Positions 33,905-42,957 of a DNA stretch of 64,000 nt are shown here, in pieces. The notes below the pieces were generated by a model. It was not told the DNA's origin and searched no databases. It saw only the letters and a program-made list of their open reading frames with translations. The position numbers and the translations under genes are program-made. Source of the DNA: MFD04580-c1 sp963702995 (GTDB taxonomy: Bacteria; Planctomycetota; Phycisphaerae; Tepidisphaerales; Tepidisphaeraceae); NCBI GenBank assembly GCA_963702995.1, contig OY969783.1:3348001-3412000 (forward strand), written 5' to 3'. Numbering within the stretch: the first letter of the stretch is position 1; every line of letters begins with the position of its first letter.

Positions 33905-35584
33905 ATGGACCCTGCGCTCATCAAGCTCATGCTGCTGCAAGGCAAGGCGCTGCGGCGGCGCAGCCTGCGCGGCCTGACGACCTTGCGCGGCGCGATTTTT
34001 TTCCTGTTCGGGTTGATGATGTTCGGCCTGTGGGTGGTCGGCGTCGCCATCGGAGCGCGCACCCCGCGGCCGAGCCCCGTTCACGTGCGCAGCGTGGCGC
34101 CCTTAATCCTGCTGGGCATCTGCCTGGTCTCGGCGTTGACCAGCGCCGGCGACAAAGCCGTGGCATTCACGCCGGGCGAGGTCGATTTCCTCTTTCCCGG
34201 CCCGTTCAGCCGGCGGCAGCTTCTGATCTACAAACTCGGAAAGAGCGCCATCGCCGCCCTCCTCACCGGGCTGATTTTATCGTTCGCGCTGTTGCGCAAC
34301 GCGACGCTTTGGATCGCCTGTTACGTGGGGATCTTCCTGTCGCTGCTGTTCATTCAGTTCCTAAGCACCGCTCTGGTCCTCCTGGCGCAGACCGTGTCGG
34401 AGAAGGCGTGGAGCCGCGGGCGGCGGCTGGTCATCGGCGCGGTCGTACTTCTCGCCGTTTTAGGCTTCCGGACCGTGATGGCCGGCCACTCGCTAAGCGG
34501 CCCCAACGCGATCGACGTCCCGGAACTGCTGCAACAGTTCGGGCGGACCCAGACGGGCGAAGTGCTGCTGGCGCCTTTCAATGTATTCGGGCAGGCGATC
34601 ACAGCGCAGCGGGTTTTCCCCGACCTGGCTTCCTGGGCCTCAGTGGCCGCCTTGATCGACGTGGCGCTGCTCGGGCTGATCATCCGCCTTGATTCCAACT
34701 ACCTGGAGGCGGCGGCCGGCGCCAGCCAGCGCCGCTATGCCCGAATCCAGCGCGTCCGCAGCGGCGGCATGATGACGCTCGGCAGCGCCAAGACCGCCCG
34801 CCGCAGCCTGCCGCGCTTCCCCTTTTTCTTCGGCGCCGGCCCGATCGCGTGGCGGCAACTGACATCCGCGACCCGCAGCGCGCGGGGGCTGCTCGTGGTC
34901 ATCGTCGTGCTGGCCGCGTGCCTTGGGCCGTTCTTCCTGGCCGCGCGTCAGCCGCATGCCGCCGGCGGACCGACGACGAGGGCCGTGGGGAGCATCAGCA
35001 TCAAGGCGCTGCTGTCTACGCTGGGGTGGTTCTCGGTGCTGCTGGCCTCGCTCCTGCGATTCGACTTCCGCGCCGATCTCGACCCGATGGAGTCGCTCAA
35101 GACCCTCCCGCTCCGAGCCTGGGCGATCGCGGCCGGGCAATTGGTCGCGCCGGTCGTCGTGCTGACCGTCACCCACTTCATTCTCATCGTCGCGGTCTGG
35201 AACAGCTTTACGACGTCGCACGGGGATCGGGTGCTCCTGGCCGCCGGCGCTGCGCTGTCGCTCCCGTTCAACCTGCTCCTCTTCGCGGCCGAGAACCTGA
35301 CGTTCCTCCTGTTCCCGACCCGCCCCGCCGCCGTCGGCCCCGGCGATTTTCAGATCCTCGGCCGCCAGATCTTCACGCTGGGGCTGCGCACGCTGATCGT
35401 CGTCTTCGGGGCGGGCATCGCGGCCGGCGTCGCGATCATCGCTTATTCGCTTTCGGGCGACTCCAGCCTCGTGCTCACCTCTGTCGCGGCGCTCGTGATG
35501 ATCATTGAGGCCGCCGCCCTGACCCCCGCCATCGGCTGGGCCTTCTCCCGGTTCGACCCGAGCATGCACATGCCAGGGGCGTGA
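33905..35584 (+). CDS. Putative ABC exporter permease
   Basis: Membrane partner of the preceding ATPase, 559 residues with about ten predicted helices. FTPGEVDFLFPGPFSRRQLLIYKL is the marker of the putative ABC exporter family (PF16962), and SEKAWSRGRR and the late FRADLDPMESLKTLPL also fit. The N-terminus (MLLQGKALRRRSLRGLTTLRGAIFFL) is a basic cytoplasmic tail followed by the first helix. Substrate unknown. Confidence 0.85.
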   Translation: MDPALIKLMLLQGKALRRRSLRGLTTLRGAIFFLFGLMMFGLWVVGVAIGARTPRPSPVHVRSVAPLILLGICLVSALTSAGDKAVAFTPGEVDFLFPGPFSRRQLLIYKLGKSAIAALLTGLILSFALLRNATLWIACYVGIFLSLLFIQFLSTALVLLAQTVSEKAWSRGRRLVIGAVVLLAVLGFRTVMAGHSLSGPNAIDVPELLQQFGRTQTGEVLLAPFNVFGQAITAQRVFPDLASWASVAALIDVALLGLIIRLDSNYLEAAAGASQRRYARIQRVRSGGMMTLGSAKTARRSLPRFPFFFGAGPIAWRQLTSATRSARGLLVVIVVLAACLGPFFLAARQPHAAGGPTTRAVGSISIKALLSTLGWFSVLLASLLRFDFRADLDPMESLKTLPLRAWAIAAGQLVAPVVVLTVTHFILIVAVWNSFTTSHGDRVLLAAGAALSLPFNLLLFAAENLTFLLFPTRPAAVGPGDFQILGRQIFTLGLRTLIVVFGAGIAAGVAIIAYSLSGDSSLVLTSVAALVMIIEAAALTPAIGWAFSRFDPSMHMPGA

Positions 35585-35615
35585 GCCCGACCCGGTCGCG
35601 AAGCGAAAACGACCG

Positions 35616-35644
35616 TTCGATGGACGATCGGCGGCCGCTACACT
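35616..35644 (+). promoter_or_regulatory. Possible promoter TTCGAT-N17-TACACT
   Basis: The -10 TACACT ends 7 bases before the ATG at 35652, so the transcript would be leaderless or nearly so. Weak match; offered as a candidate. Confidence 0.3.
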
Positions 35645-35651
35645 CGGCCGT

Positions 35652-36014
35652 ATGAAGGCCCTGACGCCGGCGTTGTTCCTCCTTGTCTCCAACGTGTTCA
35701 TGACCTTCGCGTGGTACGGGCACCTGAAGTGGTTCCCCCAGTCGCGCAGCGCGCCGCTGTTCAAGATCATCCTGATCAGTTGGGGGATCGCGCTGTTGGA
35801 GTATTGCTTCCAGGTCCCCGGGAACCGCGCCGGCGAACGCGCGGGGATGACCGTCGGGCAGCTCAAGATCATGCAGGAGGTGATCACGCTGTCGGTCTTC
35901 GTTGTCTTCTCGCTTTCGTTCTTCCCGGAGCAGAAGCTGACGTGGAACTACTTTGTCGCCTTCGCATTGATGGGGGCGGCGGCGTTCTTCGTCTTCTTCA
36001 AGTTCAAAGGGTAA
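35652..36014 (+). CDS. DMT family protein (DUF486)
   Basis: Small inner-membrane protein of 120 residues with four predicted helices. The family text is intact: ALFLLVSNVFMTFAWYGHLK, IILISWGIALLEYCFQVPGN, QLKIMQEVITLSVFVVFS and FPEQKLTWNYFVAFALMGAA. DUF486 is a half-size member of the drug/metabolite transporter superfamily whose substrate is not known. There is no ribosome site of note, and a near-leaderless transcript is possible. Confidence 0.92.
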   Translation: MKALTPALFLLVSNVFMTFAWYGHLKWFPQSRSAPLFKIILISWGIALLEYCFQVPGNRAGERAGMTVGQLKIMQEVITLSVFVVFSLSFFPEQKLTWNYFVAFALMGAAAFFVFFKFKG

Positions 36015-36069
36015 AGGGTGGTTCGCCGCGCCAACCGTCGCTCGTGGCGTGGTGGGCCCACGCCCTACG
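36011..36069. repeat. Degenerate hairpin, CGTAGGGCGTGG family
   Basis: Imperfect copy of the hairpin at 29437: the right part TGGCGTGGTGGGCCCACG and CCCTACG align with it, the left arm is eroded. It ends 31 bases before the HrpA-like gene and starts in the stop codon of the DUF486 gene. Confidence 0.6.
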
Positions 36070-36100
36070 TTTGGCCGTCGCTCGGCCCTATGATCGCGAC

Positions 36101-38239
36101 ATGAACCCCGTGCGCGAAAAGCAGGTTGATGTCGATCCTCCGCCCGCCGAAGCGGGGCGAAAGATCGATGCGGCCAAGTATGACGCGATTCATCGCGCGC
36201 TGCTGACGGGGCTGATCGGCAACGTCGGGGCGCGGGCGAAGGCGGACACGCACGAATACTCCGGCGGGCGCGGCAAAAAGTTTCACATCTTCCCCGGCTC
36301 GTCGCTCTTCAAGAAGACGCCGGCCTGGGTCGTGGCGGCGGAGGTAACCGAGACGACGCGCCTCTACGCCCGCACCGTCGCGCACATCAAGCCGGAATGG
36401 ATCGAAAGCGTCGCCGATCACCTCGTCGAGCGCAGCTACTCCGAGCCGCACTACCAGGCAGACAGCGCCCATGTCGTCGCCTACGAAAAGGTGACGCTCT
36501 TCGGGCTCACGGTGGTGCCGCGGCGACGGGTTCATTACGGGCCGATCGAACCAAAGGTCAGCCGCCAGATCTTCATTCAGCAGGCGCTGGTCGAAGGGGA
36601 ATATGCGCCCGAGGCGCCGTGGGCAAGGCACAATCGTGCCCTGTTGCGCGAAGTGGACCTGACCGAAGCCAAGCTTCGCCGCCGTGACCTGCTCACCGAC
36701 GCCGCCAGCCGACTCGCCTTCTTCGACGCCCGGGTCCCCGCCGGCATCTACAACGGGCCACTCTTCGAAAAGTGGCGCCGTCAAGCCGAGGAGCGCGACC
36801 GGCGAACCCTGTTCATGCGCAAGGAAGACCTGCTGGTCACCGGCGTCGCCGCGCCGGCCGATCAGTTCCCCGACGCCGTGCGGATCGACGACGTCCGGCT
36901 CCCCCTCACCTATCGGTTCGATCCCGGCGCCGCTGATGACGGCGTGACGGCTAACGTGCCGCTGGGGGCATTGAACCAGCTCCCGGCCGAGCCGTTTGAC
37001 TGGCTGGTGCCCGGGTGGCTGTCGGAAAAGGCGGCCGCCCTGATCAAGACGCTTCCCAAGGAGCTGCGCGTCCCGCTTGTGCCTGTGCCGGACACCGTCA
37101 GAACGATCCTGCCTCAGGTTCGTTTCGGCGAAGGAGAACTGCTGGACGCGCTCGCCTGGCACCTGGGGCGGGTTCGGGATGTCCGCATCCCTCGGTCGGC
37201 GTGGCGGCCGGCGGAGCTGCCCGATCGGCTGCGGATGAATTTCCGCGTCCTCGATGCCGCCGGCAAGCCGGTCGAAATGGGCCGCGACCTCAACGAGATC
37301 CGCCGCAAGCTCCGCGTGGAGGTGCGCGAAACCTTTGCCAGCCTCCCCGATTCCCCCTGGCACCGCGACGGCATCACCCGGTGGGACTTTGACGATCTGC
37401 CCGAGCAGGTCGAGGTCCGCCGGCCCGGCATCACCCTTCGCGGCTACCCGGCGCTGGTTGACAACAACCAGAGCGTGTCGCTGCGGCTGCTCGATTCGCC
37501 GAGCGCGGCGGCCGCCTCGACACGCGCGGGGTTGCGGCGGCTCTTCCTGCTGCAACTCGGCGAACAGGCGCGCTACCTCGCCCGCAACCTCCCCGGCATC
37601 GACGCGATGAGCCTCCACTACGCGACGATCGGCCCCGGCGACGGGCTCAAGCTGGACATCCTCACGGTCGTTACCGATCGCGCCCTGTTCGACGACGAGC
37701 CGCCGGCGCTGATCCGCCATCGCGACGAGTTCGTCGCCCGGGCCGAAACCGGCTGGCGACGCCTGTCGGCGGCCGCCACGGAAGTGTGCGACGTGGTTCG
37801 CCCGACGCTCGCCAGCTATCACGGCCTGTCGAAGCAGCTTTCCGGCCCGTTCCCACCCCTGCTCGAACCATCCATCCGGGACATGAGAGCCCAGCTCGCC
37901 CACCTGGTGCCGAAAGGGTTCGTGACGTCAACGCCTTGGCCGTGGCTCAAGCAGTTGCCGCGCTTCCTCAAAGCGGCCGAGGTGCGGCTCCGCAAGCTCA
38001 CCAACGCCGGGGCGACGCGCGATCAGCAGGCGCTGGACGAGATCCGCCCCCTCTGGGATGCCTACCTCGCCCGCCGCGAACGCCACCAGGCGCAGGGGGT
38101 CATCGACCCCAACCTCACCCAGTTTCGGTGGATGCTCGAAGAGCTGCGCGTGTCGCTGTTCGCCCAGGAGCTCAAGACATCGGTTCCGGTGTCGGTCAAG
38201 CGGTTGCAGGCCTTCTGGGCCGATGTGCAAAAAGCGTAG
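36101..38239 (+). CDS. Stand-alone C-terminal half of HrpA (OB-fold and DUF3418 region) without the DEAH helicase
   Basis: The 712-residue protein matches the C-terminal half of the RNA helicase HrpA: YDAIHRALLTGLIGNVG, GRGKKFHIFPGSSLFKKTP, TRLYARTVAHIKPEWIE, VERSYSEPHY, RRRVHYGPIEP, FIQQALVEGEY, then the DUF3418 region with DWLVPGWLSEKAAALIK and a helical C-terminus ending in VSVKRLQAFWADVQ. Walker A, DEAH and the helicase C domain, normally the first 600 residues, are missing. The ATG at 36101 starts just before the conserved part and right after a repeat element. It may be an orphan RNA-binding protein or the product of a truncation; the reading frame is intact with no internal stop. Confidence 0.8.
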   Translation: MNPVREKQVDVDPPPAEAGRKIDAAKYDAIHRALLTGLIGNVGARAKADTHEYSGGRGKKFHIFPGSSLFKKTPAWVVAAEVTETTRLYARTVAHIKPEWIESVADHLVERSYSEPHYQADSAHVVAYEKVTLFGLTVVPRRRVHYGPIEPKVSRQIFIQQALVEGEYAPEAPWARHNRALLREVDLTEAKLRRRDLLTDAASRLAFFDARVPAGIYNGPLFEKWRRQAEERDRRTLFMRKEDLLVTGVAAPADQFPDAVRIDDVRLPLTYRFDPGAADDGVTANVPLGALNQLPAEPFDWLVPGWLSEKAAALIKTLPKELRVPLVPVPDTVRTILPQVRFGEGELLDALAWHLGRVRDVRIPRSAWRPAELPDRLRMNFRVLDAAGKPVEMGRDLNEIRRKLRVEVRETFASLPDSPWHRDGITRWDFDDLPEQVEVRRPGITLRGYPALVDNNQSVSLRLLDSPSAAAASTRAGLRRLFLLQLGEQARYLARNLPGIDAMSLHYATIGPGDGLKLDILTVVTDRALFDDEPPALIRHRDEFVARAETGWRRLSAAATEVCDVVRPTLASYHGLSKQLSGPFPPLLEPSIRDMRAQLAHLVPKGFVTSTPWPWLKQLPRFLKAAEVRLRKLTNAGATRDQQALDEIRPLWDAYLARRERHQAQGVIDPNLTQFRWMLEELRVSLFAQELKTSVPVSVKRLQAFWADVQKA

Positions 38240-38449
38240 CGGCCCGTTCGATAGCATTGGGCGCAGCCGACGATTTGAGTGCCGCCGCTCCCCTCGCCGG
38301 CGGTGTTGAGGGCCGTCGGCAAGGCCCGCCGATCAAGGACGGAAAAGCTTTCACCCTAACCCTCTCCCATGCGGAGCCGACAACTCTATACCCGAAACCG
38401 TGACCGGCACCGTTACGCACTGGCGGGGGGAGCATTCGTCGGAGAGCGG

Positions 38450-39274
38450 TCACTTCTCAGGCCCCTTGTGGCTCGTCGGCCGCTTGCCGGGCGCAACATC
38501 ATTGGGCTCCGTGGCGGCGCTGGCGCGACAGCCGGCCGCCAGCCGCTGTCGCATCGCTTCGGCCACCAAGATCGCCGATGCGTGGGACAAGGACAGGGAC
38601 GATGCTCCGGCGGCGGCGGCCGGGGCGAGGGGGATCGTCATGAAGCTGTCGCAGATCGATCGGACGGCCCCGGATAAACCGCGTTTCTCGCCGCCGACGG
38701 CCAGGATCGTCGGACCCGTCAGGTGTGTGTCGTATAGCGTATGCCGCGCCGGCGAGACAGCCGATGAGCCGCAGGCCGCGCGCTGAAGCTGCCGGAGCGG
38801 CGCCACGTCTTCGATCTGGGCCAGCATCAGCCGCTCGTACGCGCCGGAGGCGGGGCGGGCGATCTCTGTTGGGTCGAGATCCCAAATGTGTTTTTTGATA
38901 AGGACCGCGTGCACGCCCAGGGCCTCGGCGCTGCGGAGGGTGAAGCCGAGGTTGCGAGCGTCCTCGACCCCTTCGATCAGCAGGAGCAGCGGCGGCTCAT
39001 CGAGCCGCTCCACCATCTCCAGAAGCTCGGCGGCCGTTGCCCGGGGCTTGGCCGTGCAAACCGCGAGGACGCCCCCGTGAGTGGCGCCGTGGGCGAGCGC
39101 GTCCAGCTCCTTGCGGGCGACGCGTCGGACCGGCACGCCTGCCTCGGCCGCCTTGTCCAGTATGTCCTGAACCTTCTCAACGTGGGTGCCGTGGCTGATC
39201 AGGATCGTCTGAAACTTGCGTTGCCGCGCTTGCAGCGCGGAAAGGATGGACTGGCGACCTTCGAGGTGCTCCAT
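38450..39274 (-). CDS. SpoU/TrmH-family RNA 2'-O-methyltransferase (RlmB-like)
   Basis: SPOUT knot enzyme that methylates a ribose in tRNA or 23S rRNA. The N-terminal substrate-binding domain begins LEGRQSILSALQARQRKFQTILI and reads AHGATHGGVLAVC; the catalytic part has LIEGVEDARNLGFTLRSAEALG (motif 1 Asn and Arg), ILAVGGEKRGLS (motif 2) and IPLAPAAAAGASSLSLSHASA (motif 3, with Ser where RlmB has Asn). The C-terminal tail is basic. Which RNA is modified cannot be told. Length 274 is typical. Confidence 0.85.
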   Translation of the reverse strand: MEHLEGRQSILSALQARQRKFQTILISHGTHVEKVQDILDKAAEAGVPVRRVARKELDALAHGATHGGVLAVCTAKPRATAAELLEMVERLDEPPLLLLIEGVEDARNLGFTLRSAEALGVHAVLIKKHIWDLDPTEIARPASGAYERLMLAQIEDVAPLRQLQRAACGSSAVSPARHTLYDTHLTGPTILAVGGEKRGLSGAVRSICDSFMTIPLAPAAAAGASSLSLSHASAILVAEAMRQRLAAGCRASAATEPNDVAPGKRPTSHKGPEK

Positions 39275-39645
39275 TGTTCACGATCCCGCGACGAACGGGC
39301 AAAAGGGTGGGCGACCGTCTGGCCTTCCAACACCGCTCCAGGGCCGTCCGCGTCAGTTTACGCGTCGCGCTCAAATGCCGCGAGCGACCCGCCCCGGCCC
39401 TCCCTGGGAACGCCGACGTCCTCGTCGGCATTTCCCGTCGAGCGGACGAACAGGCCAGAAAAGACGAAAGTGAACTTGGTCTAGAGGCGAACCGATGTTG
39501 ATCAGGTGGACGGACATACCCTATCACCCTTCGCATCGCGTCGCCGCGGTCGCGGATTTTCATGTCTTGACGGATGTGACGCGGGCGAGCAGCGGGGCCG
39601 GCGTTCCGGCGGGGCGGTCGCGGATGGCTCATGCGGGGGGTGGTC
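39275..39645. other. Intergenic region with a small hairpin repeat
   Basis: Divergent region between the RlmB-like gene and the REC/HD-GYP/GGDEF gene. The only structure seen is the hairpin at 39406-39436. There is no convincing gene; short readings on either strand have no family-like text. Confidence 0.5.
39406..39436. repeat. Hairpin repeat GGGAACGCCGACG/CGTCGGCATTTCCC
   Basis: Seven-base stem GCCGACG/CGTCGGC with a TCCT loop, extended outward by GGGAA and TTCCC. A short intergenic repeat of unknown function. Confidence 0.65.
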
Positions 39646-41703
39646 ATGCGCGCGCTGATCGTCGATGACGACGAACTGTCTCTGGGGATGCTGCACGACG
39701 TGCTGACCCAGTCCGGGTATGACGTCGAGTGCGCCGCCAACGGCCGCGACGCCCTGGAGAAGATGCGAAAGGGGAGGATCAACCTGGTCATCACCGACTG
39801 GGAAATGCCCGCGATGAACGGCCTGGACCTCTGCCGGGCGATCCGCTCGGAGGATTTCGACGGCTACGTCTTTATCATCATGCTGACCAGCCGCGACGGC
39901 GATCGGCAGCGGATCGACGGGATCCACGCCGGCGCCGACGCGTTCCTGACCAAGCCGCTGAACCCGGACGAACTGCTGGTCAGCCTGAAGACCGGCGAAC
40001 GGATCCTTGGCCTGGAGACGCGGGACCTGGCGATGTTCGCCCTGGCGAAGCTCTCGGAGAGCCGCGACCCCGACACCGGCGCCCACATCGAGCGCGTCCA
40101 GAGCTACGCCCGGCTCCTGTCGCAGGCGCTCGCGGCGACCGAGCGATACCGTGAGGTCATCGACCCGGAGTTCGTCCGGCTGGTGTTCCAGACCACGCCG
40201 CTCCACGACATCGGAAAAGTCGGGATCCCCGACAGCGTCCTGCTCAAGCCGGGCAAGTTGAACGACCAGGAACTGGGCATCATGCGGACGCACACCGTCA
40301 TGGGCGCCCAGACGCTGGAAGCGTCGCTGCAACGGTTCCCCAACGCGCGGTTCCTGCAGATGGCGCGCGACATCGCCCTCTCCCATCACGAGAAGTGGGA
40401 CGGCACGGGCTACCCCAAGGGGCTCGCCGGCCAGGAGATCCCGCTGCCCGCGCGCATCGTCGCGCTGGCCGACGCTTACGATGCGATCACCAGCCGCCGG
40501 ATCTATCGCGATGCGATGTCCCATGCCCGGGCTCGCTCGCTGATCGTGCGGGAACGGGCGGCGCATTTCGACCCTGACGTCGTTGACGCGTTCCTCCGCA
40601 GCGAAGAGCAGTTCATCCTGATCCACGAGCGGTTCCGCGACGATGCCCAGGCGGCCCGCCGCACCGAAGCAAGCCGCGAGCCCGAGCCGGCGGCGCCGGC
40701 CCCCAACAGCGTGCTGGTCGTCGATGACGACCCCATCGCCCGCGACATGCTCCGCAACTTCCTCACGTCGTTCGGGCTCGAATGCTTCTGCTGCGGCGAC
40801 GGCCAGGCGGCCGTCGCCCTGTTCGAGCAACATCGGCCGCGCATCGTCATCTCCGACTGGGAGATGCCCGAGATGGATGGCCTTGAGCTTTGCCGCTGGG
40901 TGCGCGGGTGCGCCGATGCGCATCACGTCCACTTCATCATGCTGACGATCCATGCCGGCCGCGAGCAACTCGGCCGCGCGTTCGATGCCGGGATCGACGA
41001 CTTCGTCACCAAGCCGTTCAGCGAATCGGAGCTGACGGCACGGTTGCGGGCCGCGCTCCGGTCGATCGAGCTGCACGACGAGCTGGCCCGCCGCAACCAG
41101 GGCTCGCGGCACCTGAACGCGCAATTGACCACCGTCAACCGGCGGCTCGAGAAGCTCGCGATCACCGATGACCTGACGACGCTCTACAACCGGCGCGAAG
41201 CGATGCACCGTCTGGAGGAGGGGTGGGCGTCGGTCCATCGCCACCAGCGCGCGATGGCGGTGATCCTGATCGACCTGGATCATTTCAAGGCGATCAACGA
41301 CAGGCACGGCCACGCGGCCGGCGACGCCGTCCTGCGGGGCGTGGCCGACGTGCTCCGCCGATGCGTGCGGGCGACCGACATCGTGGCCCGGTTCGGCGGC
41401 GAAGAGTTCCTCGTCATCCTCCCGAACCAGACTCTCCAGGAAGCCGACGTGTGCGCCGAGCGATGCCGCAAGGCGGTCGCCGCCGAGACGTTCGATTTCA
41501 AGGGCGCGGCCATCGGCCTCACGATCAGCGCCGGCATCGCCAGCCGCCGGCCCGACATGAACCAGTCCACCGATTTGCTCGCCGAGGCCGACGACGCGCT
41601 CTATCTTGCGAAGCGGTCCGGCCGCAATGCGGTCCGTCACGCCAGGGCCGAACAGCCTTGCGCCCCTCCAGCGCCCGAACGGGCGACCGACTCCGCAGCC
41701 TGA
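39646..41703 (+). CDS. Response regulator REC - HD-GYP - REC - GGDEF (c-di-GMP turnover)
   Basis: A single protein with four domains. REC1: ALIVDDDELS with phosphoacceptor Asp 51 in VITDWEMP and Lys in LTKPL. HD-GYP: LHDIGKVGIPD (His 187, Asp 188) and HHEKWDGTGYPKGLAG, a c-di-GMP phosphodiesterase. REC2: VLVVDDDPIA, Asp 404 in VISDWEMPEMDG. GGDEF: FGGEEF (from about residue 584), a diguanylate cyclase, with the inhibitory RxxD (RATD) five residues upstream. All catalytic residues are present, so both making and breaking c-di-GMP are possible. I choose ATG 39646, which starts directly in the REC fold; ATG 39631 is also in frame. It lies 238 bases before the periplasmic-binding-protein gene and may share its signalling task. 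Confidence 0.9.
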   Translation: MRALIVDDDELSLGMLHDVLTQSGYDVECAANGRDALEKMRKGRINLVITDWEMPAMNGLDLCRAIRSEDFDGYVFIIMLTSRDGDRQRIDGIHAGADAFLTKPLNPDELLVSLKTGERILGLETRDLAMFALAKLSESRDPDTGAHIERVQSYARLLSQALAATERYREVIDPEFVRLVFQTTPLHDIGKVGIPDSVLLKPGKLNDQELGIMRTHTVMGAQTLEASLQRFPNARFLQMARDIALSHHEKWDGTGYPKGLAGQEIPLPARIVALADAYDAITSRRIYRDAMSHARARSLIVRERAAHFDPDVVDAFLRSEEQFILIHERFRDDAQAARRTEASREPEPAAPAPNSVLVVDDDPIARDMLRNFLTSFGLECFCCGDGQAAVALFEQHRPRIVISDWEMPEMDGLELCRWVRGCADAHHVHFIMLTIHAGREQLGRAFDAGIDDFVTKPFSESELTARLRAALRSIELHDELARRNQGSRHLNAQLTTVNRRLEKLAITDDLTTLYNRREAMHRLEEGWASVHRHQRAMAVILIDLDHFKAINDRHGHAAGDAVLRGVADVLRRCVRATDIVARFGGEEFLVILPNQTLQEADVCAERCRKAVAAETFDFKGAAIGLTISAGIASRRPDMNQSTDLLAEADDALYLAKRSGRNAVRHARAEQPCAPPAPERATDSAA

Positions 41704-41941
41704 TCTCACGCCTCTTCCCGGACGTGCCGGTCGTCCGCCGGCTCCGGGTGGCGCGAACGCCCCTCCACAAGAACATCTCTCCCTATCCGCTCCCATGCAT
41801 TCATGCGAGAGGGGACGTACGTGCGCGGCCAGGGGCGGGCATGCCCGTTCCGGGATATGAGACGTCGCCGGGAACCTCTTCAACCCCAGAGCCCCCACGA
41901 CCGATTCATTCTGTGTAGACGTCACCGGTCGCCGGCGCCGC

Positions 41942-42957
41942 ATGATTCATCGTACCGACTACTTTCCGCGGCGGCCGCCACGTTCCCGGCGCTCCAGCCG
42001 GCACAACCCACCGCCGAAGGCGGCCGCCGCCCGGCTGACCCTGGTCGCGTGGGTGGCGGCGTCGCTGTGCGCCGTGAGCCGGGTGACGGGCGCATCGGTC
42101 GTCATCGTCCGGGCGTCCGACGCCGAGCCGTATGTCCAGGCCGACGCGGCCGCACGCGAACGCCTCGTCGCCGCCGGGAACGACGTCAGAAGCATGCTCG
42201 CCAAGGACGTGAGCGACAAAGGGGTCGGCGTCACGCTCGGCAAGGCGGACGTGGTGGTGGCGGTCGGGACGGCGTCGGCCAAGTGGCTGCACCAGCAACC
42301 CGCGCTGCCGGCGAAGCTGGCGCTCGTCTATTGCATGGTCAACAGCGCCTCCGAGGCCGGGCTGCTCCAGGGTCGAGAGTGCTGGGGCATCACGACCGAA
42401 GTCGCCGTCTCCGAGCAGGTGAAGCTGATCGTCGAGGCACTGCCCAGGGCGCGGTCGCTCGGGATGCTCTATCGGTCTGACGCGCCAGAGGGGCGGGAGG
42501 CTCTCGCCGCTCTTCGCGCCGCGATCCCGGCCGACTGGCGGGTCGAGGCGGTGGCGGTGAACGACTTCCCGTCGCTGGCGGCCGCCATCGAGGCGCTGAC
42601 CCAGAAGAACGTTGACCTGATCTGGACCCACGCCGACCAGAAGCTCTACGACACCGCGGCCGTTCGGGCGCTGTTGCTCGCGGGGCTCAGAAGAAGACGC
42701 CCGTCTGGGGCTTTTCCCCGGCGTTCGTTCGTGCCGGGGCGCTGGTTGGCGTCGGTGTTGACCCGCGCACGCAGGGCTCGCAGGCCGCTGAGCTGGCCCA
42801 GAGCCTGACCGGTGACGCCCGCAAGGCGGCGGTGAAGCTGGAGCCCCCGAAGGAGTACCAGGTGGCCGTCAACCTGATCGTGGCGCGACAGCTCGGGGTG
42901 GACATCCCTGAGACGGTGACGCGGCGCGCCGTGTACGTCTACCGATCGGAGAAATGA
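41942..42957 (+). CDS. Periplasmic ABC-type substrate-binding protein (PF04392 family, one frameshift)
   Basis: Exported solute-binding protein. A basic N-terminus and hydrophobic stretch (RLTLVAWVAASLCAVSRVTGA) form the signal. The core has the family pattern VAVGTASAKWLHQQ, LPAKLALVYCMV, GLLQGRECWGITTEV, EALPRARSLGMLYRS, and after a one-base shift near 42690 KKTPVWGFSPAFVRAGALVG to VDIPETVTRRAVYVYRSEK. The stop overlaps the ATG of the histidine kinase gene. No permease or ATPase is adjacent, so the protein probably serves as a sensory ligand-binding partner for the kinase rather than for transport. Confidence 0.75.

Noticed and set aside
36065..37903. 612-residue open frame on the minus strand
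   Set aside because: Antisense to the HrpA-like gene, which carries conserved text throughout.
39502..41943. 813-residue open frame on the minus strand
   Set aside because: Antisense to the REC/HD-GYP/REC/GGDEF protein, which has every expected motif.
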